64,000 bases of DNA. Origin: Dysidea avara. Taxonomy: Eukaryota; Porifera; Demospongiae; Dictyoceratida; Dysideidae. The stretch's first letter is position 1. The number at the start of each line of letters is the position of its first letter. The notes under the pieces were generated by a model. It did not search any database, was not told the DNA's origin, and worked only from the letters and a program-made list of their open reading frames with translations. Position numbers and translations under genes: made by a program. The stretch spans positions 27,899,977-27,963,976 of the forward strand of contig NC_089275.1 of NCBI RefSeq assembly GCF_963678975.1, written 5' to 3'. Shown here piece by piece: positions 45,356 through 56,500 of the stretch.

Positions 45356-46900
45356 TACAGAACTCTTCATGGTGGTTTCTTTGTAACTGAACACTCTACA
45401 AAGTGACTTCTTCTAACTGCTCTTTCTACAGGGTGAATTGTTTGTAGCTAGGGACCCGTTGATTATGCTGGCATAATAATGAGCATAATAAGTGCCTGAA
45501 AGCATTGAGCATAATGCTAGCATAATATAGTCAGAACACTTGTGCATTACCATAAATTCTTGCTTATCAAAATACATATCACAGAAAAAGATCGATATAC
45601 TCTAATAGAACAGTCAGAAAATTAAGACAGTTGACTGTTCTATTAGAGTATATCGATGTTTTCTGTGACATGCATTTTGACAAGCAAAGATTTAGAGTCT
45701 ATGATTCAGCAACTTACTGTTTTCCCATAAAGTGCAAATTTACTAGAAAAACATGAGAACTGAGGTATAAATATTGAGCATAATTTGAGCATAATAGGTA
45801 AATATTGATCATTAATTTAAGCATAATAGGAAAATTTTTGAGCGGTGCAGCATAGCATAATAGGTAAAATAATGAGCATAATCGGCGGGTCCCTATTTGT
45901 AGCTGAACGATCTACAAGGTAACTTCTTCTAGCTGATCTCTCTACAGAGTGATTTGTTTGTAGCTGAACTATCTACAAGGTAACTTATTTTAGCTGATCT
46001 CTCTACAGGGTGATTTGTTTGTAGCTGAATTCTGTACAGGTGATTTGTTTGCAGCTGAGCTCTTTACAGAATGGTTTCTTTGTAGCTGAACTGTCTACAA
46101 GGTGACTTCTTCTGGATGATCTTTCTAGAGGGTGATTAGTTTGTAGCTGAATTTTTTTACAGGGTGATTTGTTTGCTGCTAAACTCTCTACACGGTGGTT
46201 TCTTTGTAACTGAACTCTCTACAAGATGACTCCTTCTAGCTGATCTTTCTACAGGGTGATTTGTTTGTAGCTGAACTCTCTACAAGGTAACTTCTACTAG
46301 CTGATGTCTCTACAAGATCACTAGTTTGTAGCTGAACTCTTTACATTGTGGTTTCTTTGTAACTAAACTCTCTACAAGGGTACTTCTTCTAGCTCATCTT
46401 TCTACAGGGTGATTTGTTTGTAGCTGAGGAAACTTCTTCTAGCTGATCTCTCTACAGGGAGATTTGTTTGTAACTGAACTCTCTACAGGTGATTTGTTTG
46501 CAGCTGAACTCTCTACATGATGGTTTCTTTGTAGCTGAACTCTCTACAAGGTAACTTCTTCTAGCTGATCTCTCTACAGGGCGATTTGTTTGTAGCTGAA
46601 CTCTCTACATGATGGTTTCTTTGTAGCTGAACTCTCTGCAAGGTAGCTTCTTCTAGCTGATCTCTATACAGGGTGATTTGTTTGTAGCTGAACTCTCTAC
46701 ATGGTGGTTTCTTTGTAGCTGAACTCTACAAGGTGATTTCTTCTAGCTGAACTATCTCTTTCCGTAGTTGAAATCCCTACAAGGTAGCTGATCTTTCTAC
46801 AGGGTGGATTGTTTGTAGCTGATCTCTCTACAGGGTGACTTGTATGTAGCTGATCTCTATACAGGTTACTTGTTTCTAGCTGATCTCTTGAATTCTCTTC
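45356..46900 (+). repeat. ~31-bp satellite array (copy 5), interrupted
   Basis: It has the same orientation and left junction as copy 4 (TTACAGAA..CTTCATGGTGGTTTCT). It is interrupted by the hAT MITE 45449-45895. Confidence 0.88.
45449..45895. mobile_element. hAT MITE (GATTATGC family), TSD TTTGTAGC
   Basis: 447 bp. The ends read inward TAGGGACCCGTTGATTATGC and TAGGGACCCGCCGATTATGC. Perfect TTTGTAGC flanks lie at 45441-45448 and 45896-45903. Inside is an inverted pair of the recurrent motif: ATCGATATACTCTAATAGAA at about 45592 and its complement at about 45635. Confidence 0.93.
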
Positions 46901-47735
46901 AGGATGACTGCTCTATTAGGATGACTGCTCTATTAGAGTATCTCGATCTTTCACTTGCTACACCAAGTTGGATTCCGTGTTATAACTCCGTGGCTTTAAC
47001 TCTGATTCTTCTACATCATTGAAGAGCCTTTCTAAGATGATTACTCCATCTGTACAGTGATTTTCAAAGCATTACCCCAAGCGGTTTTTCTGGTAGGCGT
47101 GACAAATAGTCTTTTGTTATTAGCTAATCTCGATTGCCTAATTGTTACACACTGTTAGTTTTTTCATTGTATCTTCCTGGTTTTTAGCTCGATTTCTTTC
47201 AAACCACAAAAGGTTTGAGGTTCAATAGTTAACCTATTCACCCACCGATTTTCAGCTTCTTCCCATACGCGGTTTACCCTGTAGGCGTGACAACATATTG
47301 GTGTTATTTTTCGTGAATAATCGCTGATAACTTATTGCCTGTTTATCATATTTCAGCCAATGTTGGTACCGAGATGCACCTTTATACCTCCCTTCTGTGT
47401 GCCAAATTTCAAGGCAATCGGATATGGCGTTTGCGTTTTATAGCAGTGTTTGTAAGTTAAGACAAGAGGAAGAAAAATAAGAAGAAAAAACGAAGAAACT
47501 AAGCCAATTTGTGAAGTCGCATATCTCTGAAACACTTGAAGCGATTTCACTCAAATTTGGAATATGGAGTGCTGAAGTTGGAGGGCGTGTCCACAGCAAA
47601 AATCGTCTTGTTTCATTAAGGCAGCACAGAGCTACGGAGGTGCGAAACGTGCGTTTTCGTTCTTCCTGTCAATATACTCACGGGTGTTGCGCGCCGGCTT
47701 CTTGGGCCACATGACATACTACCGTGTGTCTTGAT
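46901..47735 (+). repeat. Conserved module of composite repeat (copy 5) with terminal hairpin
   Basis: It parallels copy 4 and ends GACATACTACCGTGTGTC (47713-47730) plus TTGAT. The element's end lies 29 bp before the first base of exon 2, so the acceptor's branch-point region probably lies in transposon sequence. Confidence 0.8.
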
Positions 47736-47764
47736 GTACATGTGTTATGATTATTCATGAACAG

Positions 47765-48274
47765 GTGGACAAAGTTGTGTTGATACAGTCAATGTTAACC
47801 GACCAGGAAATGATAGCCAACTAGGAAATTTTGATCGTTTACAAGTGATACTTCCAAACACTACATTTTTATGTAATGGAACAATAACTGGTTATACCAT
47901 TAGTCTGAATCGATTTGGTAACGGTAATCTTTATCCTACTATTCAACTATGGCGTCCTACAAGTACAACAACCTATGATCGGATAAGTCTATATCAGCTT
48001 GTTTCTGGTAATATACCTAGTATTAACAATGGAGATTATTACTTGGCTAATGTGTTTCTTACTGGTGATGACAGAGTTGAGTTTCAGTCAGGTGATATTA
48101 TTGGATACACTCTGCAACAGCATGGGAATAACTATTATACTGTTTGGAATATTCATAGAGATGAGTATATTTCTTACACCACAACATTTGATGGCAGCAA
48201 TATACCCGAAACATTTGCTATCACAGATAATACAAAGAGTTATCATTTGCAGCCTTTAATTAAAGTGATATTTG
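47765..48274 (+). CDS. Ectodomain exon (exon 2) of the EGF-array gene
   Basis: The acceptor is TTCATGAACAG at 47764 and the donor GTGAGA at 48275; both borders are phase 1. The 170 residues start GQSCVDTVNVNRPGNDSQLG and continue ILPNTTFLCNGTITGYTI, YPTIQLWRP, DRISLYQLVSGN, RVEFQSGDIIGYTLQQ. This alternation of beta-strand-like segments with CNGTIT, IQLWRP and SGDIIGY motifs recalls a sponge ectodomain I have seen in many predicted poriferan surface proteins. I know no formal family name or function; a ligand- or sugar-binding beta sandwich is a guess. NNT, NGT and similar sequons suggest secretion. The open frame extends to 48291 in this reading, but the GTGAGA donor and the phase match with exon 3 favour splicing. 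Confidence 0.8.
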
Positions 48275-48655
48275 GTGAGATCTTATGGTAGAATGTAGTA
48301 ATAATAATTACGTATAGTAAATTATTTTATTTTGTTCCACTGTTAAAATATAATTGTTGGTATTTTATTACAAGCTTGTATACAATGATAAGTCTGACAA
48401 GGTTTTGTATAATAACCACATTGTCAATCTTTTAATTTTTGTGACCACAGTAAGGCATTGTGGACTGATATCAAACAATTTTGCAGTGAACAAAACACAC
48501 CTCTATAGTCAGTACCATCAATTACAGCAAATATTGATTTCATCCAGTACACAACTTATGTAGTTGTAGCTCAGTAAAATTAATTGTAAAAGTTGGAGAT
48601 ATTAACATCGAGGAGATGAGCCTTTGCAAGTACAATAGATACAATATTTACTTAA

Positions 48656-49352
48656 ACCCCAGTGCGTGGGAGTATCAAAGCGCCGCGCTGGGTTATAACT
48701 ACCATACAGCTAGACAGAACGGCGCTGCTACTGTGCGATATATTAGTTATCACCCAGTGATAACTAACTTATCACCCTGTTGCGGAGCCACTCAGTCTCT
48801 TTCGTGACATCATAATAACCGCGAATGGCATTGTTTACCGATGGAACAAAGAGCCAAACAAGGAAATATTGATACAAAACACACCAATACAGCACTTAAA
48901 ACTACCTAAATCTTACAAGAAAACTGTTAATCCTTTACACAATAACACTACAAGTTACCAATACGATAGTTTAACAAATGTCAAGAATATAGTACGTGAC
49001 GATTTTCGCTCCAGCAATCAATCCCAACGGTCACTATGGTGAAGAACTAACTTCCTCTAGCTTCATCGTTCTATCGTGGACTATGGTAGCCACTTGTTGG
49101 TCTTTATTTTTCTCTTGCCCACCACGCCACACCATACCAATTTCTGACGAAAGCGAATCGTACCTGGAACCGCTGCTTCATAACACCGCCCTTCGCTACA
49201 GTTTAGTAGGCAGTATGTAAGGTCTCTCTTGTAGCTACGAAGTAGAATCTCCACACAATTCGGACGAAATCTTGAGCACAGTGACAGGAACTCAAACCGG
49301 AACTTAATTTACTATCCGTAAACTTCTGCGCACTCCCGCGCACTGGGATATA
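48656..49352. repeat. Candidate TIR element within intron 2
   Basis: Opposed ends CCCCAGTGCGTGGGAG and, inverted, CCCAGTGCGCGGGAG lie about 690 bp apart. The interior has the paired TTAGTTATCACCCAGTGATA palindrome near 48743-48780. No transposase is visible. Confidence 0.5.
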
Positions 49353-49378
49353 AAACAGTTATATCCCGTATACTCGGA

Positions 49379-49442
49379 TGATATCATTGTTATTACACTC
49401 GTCCTCGGCTCCGCCTCGGATTCGTGTAATAACAATGATATC
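49379..49442. repeat. Perfect 19-bp hairpin
   Basis: GATATCATTGTTATTACAC (49379-49397) is exactly complementary to 49424-49442, with a C/G-rich loop (CCTCGGCTCCGCCTCGG). GGGATATAA-type blocks lie outside on both sides, so the structure is part of a larger palindromic repeat. Confidence 0.8.
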
Positions 49443-50582
49443 ACCCTGTACCGGGATATAACTATAACATATGATACTAGTTACAGTATACAAAGGGGAG
49501 AAAAATGCCATAAACATGCACGTACATCAAGGTTGCTGTACATGTGGCATTCCAGCTCTCTTGGCTGCACGACTCACCACCATGTGTCTTGATGTTTCTA
49601 ATGCAACCTTTTTAATACCCATGGCATTTCAAACTAGCCAATTAATTACATCAATTACATTCTGTGGCTTTTTGTTAAGTGCAAAGTACTTTGACACCTT
49701 TTATCCCAATTTAATGGTCCCTCCATTATCTGGCCATCAAATATCTGAACTTTCTGTTATTCGAACTGTGAATTGACTGTTCTATTAGAGTATTTTTCCT
49801 ATAGTGTATTATTAGGGTACAAGAACACAACAATATTTGGAATTTTCAACTAAAGTAGGGACCATAGTAAATCAATAAAAAGTACTGAAACAAGCTGGAG
49901 TAGTGCACGATATTAAATCACAGTAAAACAATAACAAGTGTCATATGCTACATGAGTCATTGTTTAAGTCTGAGCCCTTGTAACTAGGTTAAGTAATCCT
50001 AAGGCTGTAGCACAAGTTGCTGTCAGACCTTCTGTGCTGGTCACTGTAAAGTGTTAATAATAATAAAAAAAAATTAAAATAAATCCCTATTGTGCTCAAG
50101 ATACCATAATGGAAATGCACAGTAGGGATATACCACTTCTTATAGTTTTACTGTGATTTAATATCGTGCACTACTTCAGCTTGTTTCAGTACTTCTTATT
50201 GATGTGCTATGGTCCCCACTCTAGTTGAAAATTCCAAGTTCTTTTGTGTACTTGCTATAGTAGCAATGTATGGTCTTACCAGATAATCCAAAAAAATGGA
50301 TTTGGATAAATTAGGCATATTAAACATCCTTTCAAACAAGGAAAAAAGATTCCTGAAAAAATCCACAGAACAAAAAGGATTGTTACATTAGGTCATTGAG
50401 TAAACCTATACTATAGTGAATCATTAGTGTTACAGTAAGCTCAAAAAAGTAGTGTGTAACCGCATTATGCTTTGACCTATTCTAGCAATACAATCATATT
50501 TTGAAGGCAGTCCCTACTCTTTACCTCCTTATTATTAAAATTTTAATATGTTTGTAAATACTTTACCTTACTGTGTGCACAG

Positions 50583-53500
50583 AAAATTCTAAGGAAAGTA
50601 GCAGCACTAACATAGTTGATTGTGAGGATTCCAACTCCTGTATGAATGGTGGAACTTGTACCGAAGTAGACGATCATAATCATTGTATATGTGTGGAAGG
50701 TTTTTCTGGTATACGTTGTGAAACTACCATAATATATTGTAATCTTCATCCTTGTATGAATAATGGAACTTGTACAGATAGAGTTAACTCTTTCACCTGT
50801 AATTGTGTGGATGGTTTTACTGGAGAGAATTGTACAACTAACATAGATGATTGTGATCCTAATCCTTGTATGAATAATGGAACTTGTACAGATGGAGTTA
50901 ACTCTTTCACATGTAATTGTGTGGATGGTTTTACTAGAGAGAATTGTACAACTAACATAGATGATTGTGAGCCTAATCCTTGTATGAATAATGGTACTTG
51001 TACAGATGGAGTTAATTCTTTCAACTGCAATTGTGTGGATGGTTTTACTGGAGAGAATTGTACAACTAACATAGATGATTGTGCTCCTAATCCTTGTATG
51101 AATAATGGCACTTGTACAGAAGGAGTTAACTCTTTCACCTGTAATTGTGTGGATGGTTTTACTGGAGAGAATTGTACAACTAACATAGATGATTGTGCTC
51201 CTAATCCTTGTATGAATAATGGAACTTGTACAGATGGAGTTAATTCTTTCACCTGCAATTGTGTGGATGGTTTTACTGGAGAGAATTGTACAACTAACAT
51301 AGATGATTGTGCTCCTAATCCTTGTATGAATAATGGAACTTGTACAGATGGAGTTAATTCTTTCATGTGCAATTGTGTGGATGGTTTTACTGGAGAGAAT
51401 TGTACAACTAACATAGATGATTGTGCTCCTAATCCTTGTATGAATAATGGAACTTGTACAGATGGAGTTAACTCTTTCACCTGCAATTGTTTGAATGGAT
51501 TTACTGGAGAGAATTATACAACTAACATAGATGATTGTGAGCCTAATCCTTGTATGAATAATGGAACCTGTACAGATGGAGTTAATTCTTTCATGTGCAA
51601 TTGTGTGGATGGTTTTACTGGAGAGAATTGTACAACTAACATAGATGATTGTGCTCCTAATCCTTGTATGAATAATGGAACTTGTACAGATGGAGTTAAC
51701 TCTTTCACCTGCAATTGTTTGAATGGATTTACTGGAGAGAATTGTACAACTAACATATATGATTGTGAGCCTAATCCTTGTATGAATAATGGAACTTGTA
51801 CAGATGGAGTTAACTCTTTCACATGTAATTGTGTGGGTGGTTTTACTAGAGAGAATTGTACAACTAACATAGATGATTGTGTTCCTAATCCTTGTATGAA
51901 TAATGGAACTTGTACAGATGGAGTTAATTCTTTCATGTGCAATTGTGTGGATGGTTTTACTGGAGAGAATTGTACAACTAACATAGATGATTGTGCACCT
52001 AATCCTTGTATGAATAATGGAACTTGTACAGATGGAGTTAACTCTTTCACCTGCAATTGTTTGAATGGTTTTACTGGAGAGAATTGTACAACTAACATAG
52101 ATGATTGTGCACCTAATCCTTGTATGAATAATGGAACTTGTACAGATGGAGTTAATTCTTTCACCTGCAATTGTGTGGATGGTATTACTGGAGAGAATTG
52201 TACAACTAACATAGATGATTGTGCACCTAATCCTTGTATGAATAATGGAACTTGTACAGATGGAGTTAATTCTTTCACCTGCAATTGTGTGGATGGTTTT
52301 ACTGGAGAGAATTGTACAACTAACATAGATGATTGTGCTCCTAATCCTTGTATGAATAATGGAACTTGTACAGATGGAGTTAACTCTTTCACCTGCAATT
52401 GTTTGAATGGATTTACTGGAGAGAATTGTACAACTAACATAGATGATTGTGAGCCTAATCCTTGTATGAATAATGGAACTTGTACAGATGGAGTTAACTC
52501 TTTCACATGTAATTGTGTGGATGGTTTTACTGGAGAGAATTGTACAACTAACATAGATGATTGTGAGCCTAATCCTTGTATGAATAATGGAACTTGTACA
52601 GATGGAGTTAACTCTTTCACCTGTAATTGTGTGGATGGTTTTACTGGAGAGAATTGTACAACTAACATAGATGATTGTGCACCTAATCCTTGTATGAATA
52701 ATGGAACTTGTACAGATGGAGTTAATTCTTTCACCTGCAATTGTGTGGATGGTTTTACTGGAGAGAATTGTACAACTAACATAGATGATTGTGATCCTAA
52801 TCCTTGTATGAATAATGGAACTTGTACAGATGGAGTTAATTCTTTCACCTGCAATTGTGTGGATGGTTTTACTGGAGAGAATTGTACAACTAACATAGAT
52901 GATTGTGCTCCTAATCCTTGTATGAATAATGGCACTTGTACAGAAGGAGTTAACTCTTTCACCTGTAATTGTGTGGATGGTTTTACTGGAGAGAATTGTA
53001 CAACTAACATAGATGATTGTGATCCTAATCCTTGTATGAATAATGGAACTTGTACAGATAGAGTTAACTCTTTCACCTGTAATTGTGTGGATGGTTTTAC
53101 TGGAGAGAATTGTACAACTAACATAGATGATTGTGATCCTAATCCTTGTATGAATAATGGAACTTGTACAGATGGAGTTAACTCTTTCACATGTAATTGT
53201 GTGGATGATTTTACTAGAGAGAATTGTACAACTAACATAGATGATTGTGCTCCTAATCCTTGTATGAATAATGGAACTTGTACAGATGGAGTTAATTCTT
53301 TCACCTGCAATTGTGTGGATGGTTTTACTGGAGAGAATTGTACAACTAACATAGATGATTGTGCTCCTAATCCTTGTATGAATAATGGAACTTGTACAGA
53401 TGGAGTTAATTCTTTCACCTGCAATTGTGTGGATGGTTTTACTGGAGAGAATTGTACAACTAACATAGATGATTGTGCTCCTAATCCTTGTATGAATAAT

Positions 53501-56500
53501 GGAACTTGTACAGATGGAGTTAATTCTTTCATGTGCAATTGTGTGGATGGTTTTACTGGAGAGAATTGTACAACTAACATAGATGATTGTGCTCCTAATC
53601 CTTGTATGAATAATGGAACTTGTACAGATGGAGTTAACTCTTTCACCTGCAATTGTTTGAATGGATTTACTGGAGAGAATTGTACAACTAACATAGATGA
53701 TTGTGAGCCTAATCCTTGTATGAATAATGGTACTTGTACAGATGGAGTTAACTCTTTCAAATGTAATTGTGTGGATGGTTTTACTGGAGAGAATTGTACA
53801 ACTAACATAGATGATTGTGAACCTAATCCTTGTATGAATAATGGAACTTGTACAGATGGAGTTAACTCTTTCACCTGCAATTGTGTGGATGGTTTAACTG
53901 GAGAGAATTGTACAACTAACATAGATAATTGTGATCCTAATCCTTGCATAAATAATGGCACTTGTACAGAAGGAGTTAACTCTTTCACCTGCAATTGTTT
54001 GAATGGTTTTACTGGAGAGAATTGTACAACTAACATAGATGATTGTGCACCTAATCCTTGTATGAATAATGGAACTTGTACAGATGGAGTTAATTCTTTC
54101 ACCTGCAATTGTGTGGGTGGTTTTACTGGAGAGAATTGTACAACTAACATAGATGATTGTGATCCTAATCCTTGTATGAATAATGGAACTTGTACAGATG
54201 GAGTTAATTCTTTCACCTGCAATTGTGTGGATGGTTTTACTGGAGAGAATTGTACAACTAACATAGATGATTGTGCTCCTAATCCTTGTATGAATAATGG
54301 CACTTGTACAGAAGGAGTTAACTCTTTCACCTGTAATTGTGTGGATGGTTTTACTGGAGAGAATTGTACAACTAACATAGATGATTGTGATCCTAATCCT
54401 TGTATGAATAATGGAACTTGTACAGATAGAGTTAACTCTTTCACCTGTAATTGTGTGGATGGTTTTACTGGAGAGAATTGTACAACTAACATAGATGATT
54501 GTGATCCTAATCCTTGTATGAATAATGGAACTTGTACAGATGGAGTTAACTCTTTCACATGTAATTGTGTGGATGGTTTTACTATAGAGAATTGTACAAC
54601 TAACATAGATGATTGTGAGCCTAATCCTTGTATGAATAATGGAACTTGTACAGATGGAGTTAACTCTTTCACCTGCAATTGTTTGAATGGATTTACTGGA
54701 GAGAATTGTACAACTAACATAGATGATTGTGAGCCTAATCCTTGTATGAATAATGGAACTTGTACAGATGGAGTTAACTCTTTCACATGTAATTGTGTGG
54801 ATGGTTTTACTGGAGAGAATTGTACAACTAACATAGATAATTGTGAGCCTAATCCTTGTATGAATAATGGAACTTGTACAGATGGAGTTAACTCTTTCAC
54901 CTGTAATTGTGTGGATGGTTTTACTGGAGAGAATTGTACAACTAACATAGATGATTGTGCTCCTAATCCTTGTATGAATAATGGAACTTGTACAGATGGA
55001 GTTAACTGTTTCACCTGCAATTGTTTGAATGGATTTACTGGAGAGAATTGTACAACTAACATAGATGATTGTGGGCCTAATCCTTGTATGAATAATGGAA
55101 CTTGTACAGATGGAGTTAACTCTTTCACCTGCAATTGTGTGGATGGTTTTACTGGAGAGAATTGTACAACTAACATAGATGATTGTGATCCTAATCCTTG
55201 CATAAATAATGGCACTTGTACAGAAGGAGTTAACTCTTTCACCTGCAATTGTTTGAATGGTTTTACTGGAGAGAATTGTACAACTAACATAGATGATTGT
55301 GCACCTAATCCTTGTATGAATAATGGAACTTGTACAGATGGAGTTAATTCTTTCACCTGCAATTGTGTGGATGGTTTTACTGGAGAGAATTGTACAACTA
55401 ACATAGATGATTGTGATCCTAATCCTTGTATAAATAATGGAACTTGTACAGATGGAGTTAATTCTTTCACCTGCAATTGTGTGGATGGTTTTACTGGAGA
55501 GAATTGTACAACTAACATAGATGATTGTACTCCTAATCCTTGTATGAATAATGGCACTTGTACAGAAGGAGTTAACTCTTTCACCTGTAATTGTGTGGAT
55601 GGTTTTACTGGAGAGAATTGTACAACTAACATAGATAATTGTGCTCCTAATCCTTGTATGAATAATGGAACTTGTACAGATGGAGTTAATTCTTTCATGT
55701 GCAATTGTGTGGATGGTTTTACTGGAGAGAATTGTACAACTAACATAGATGATTGTGCTCCTAATCCTTGTATGAATAATGGAACTTGTACAGATGGAGT
55801 TAACTCTTTCACCTGCAATTGTTTGAATGGATTTACTGGAGAGAATTGTACAACTAACATAGATGATTGTGAGCCTAATCCTTGTATGAATAATGGAACT
55901 TGTACAGATGGAGTTAATTCTTTCATGTGCAATTGTGTGGATGGTTTTACTGGAGAGAATTGTACAACTAACATAGATGATTGTGAACCTAATCCTTGTA
56001 TGAATAATGGAACTTGTACAGATGGAGTTAATTCTTTCATGTGCAATTGTGTGGATGGTTTTACTGGAGAGAATTGTACAACTAACATAGATGATTGTGA
56101 TCCTAATCCTTGTATGAATAATGGAACTTGTACAGATGGAGTTAACTCTTTCACATGTAATTGTGTGGATGGTTTTACTAGAGAGAATTGTACAACTAAC
56201 ATAGATGATTGTGAGCCTAATCCTTGTATGAATAATGGAACTTGTACAGATGGAGTTAACTCTTTCACCTGCAATTGTTTGAATGGATTTACTGGAGAGA
56301 ATTGTACAACTAACATAGATGATTGTGAGCCTAATCCTTGTATGAATAATGGAACTTGTACAGATGGAGTTAACTCTTTCACATGTAATTGTGTGGATGG
56401 TTTTACTGGAGAGAATTGTACAACTAACATAGATGATTGTGAACCTAATCCTTGTATGAATAATGGAACTTGTACAGATGGAGTTAACTCTTTCACCTGT

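Larger units (their letters stand above)
13524..47764 (+). other. Putative 34.2-kb first intron, filled with transposons
   Basis: The donor is GTTAGT at 13524. The acceptor is TTCATGAACAG ending at 47764. Between them I find no other + strand exon with clear host-like coding. The interval is mostly satellite arrays, the ISL2EU transposon, foldback elements, a LINE and composite repeats. The last composite element ends only 29 bp before the acceptor. Confidence 0.45.
48275..50582 (+). other. Intron 2 with repeat remnants
   Basis: A 2.3-kb intron from GTGAGA to TGTGTGCACAG. It contains an element with opposed ends CCCAGTGCGTGGGAG (about 48659) and CTCCCGCGCACTGGG (about 49335), a hairpin at 49379-49442, and a degenerate composite terminus at 49571-49593. 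Short frames here do not look like exons. Confidence 0.6.

Noticed and set aside
21856..46900. CRISPR-like appearance of regular ~31-bp repeats
   Set aside because: Units are contiguous with no unique spacers, vary freely, run for kilobases and lie in animal DNA with introns. This is satellite DNA.
48354..49220. Several 63-74-aa frames in intron 2
   Set aside because: They overlap a palindromic repeat and lack acceptor/donor pairs in the phase needed to join the neighbouring exons.
49471..49776. 101-aa + frame after the hairpin
   Set aside because: Part of it is the decayed composite terminus (49571-49593) and the rest has no recognisable domain.
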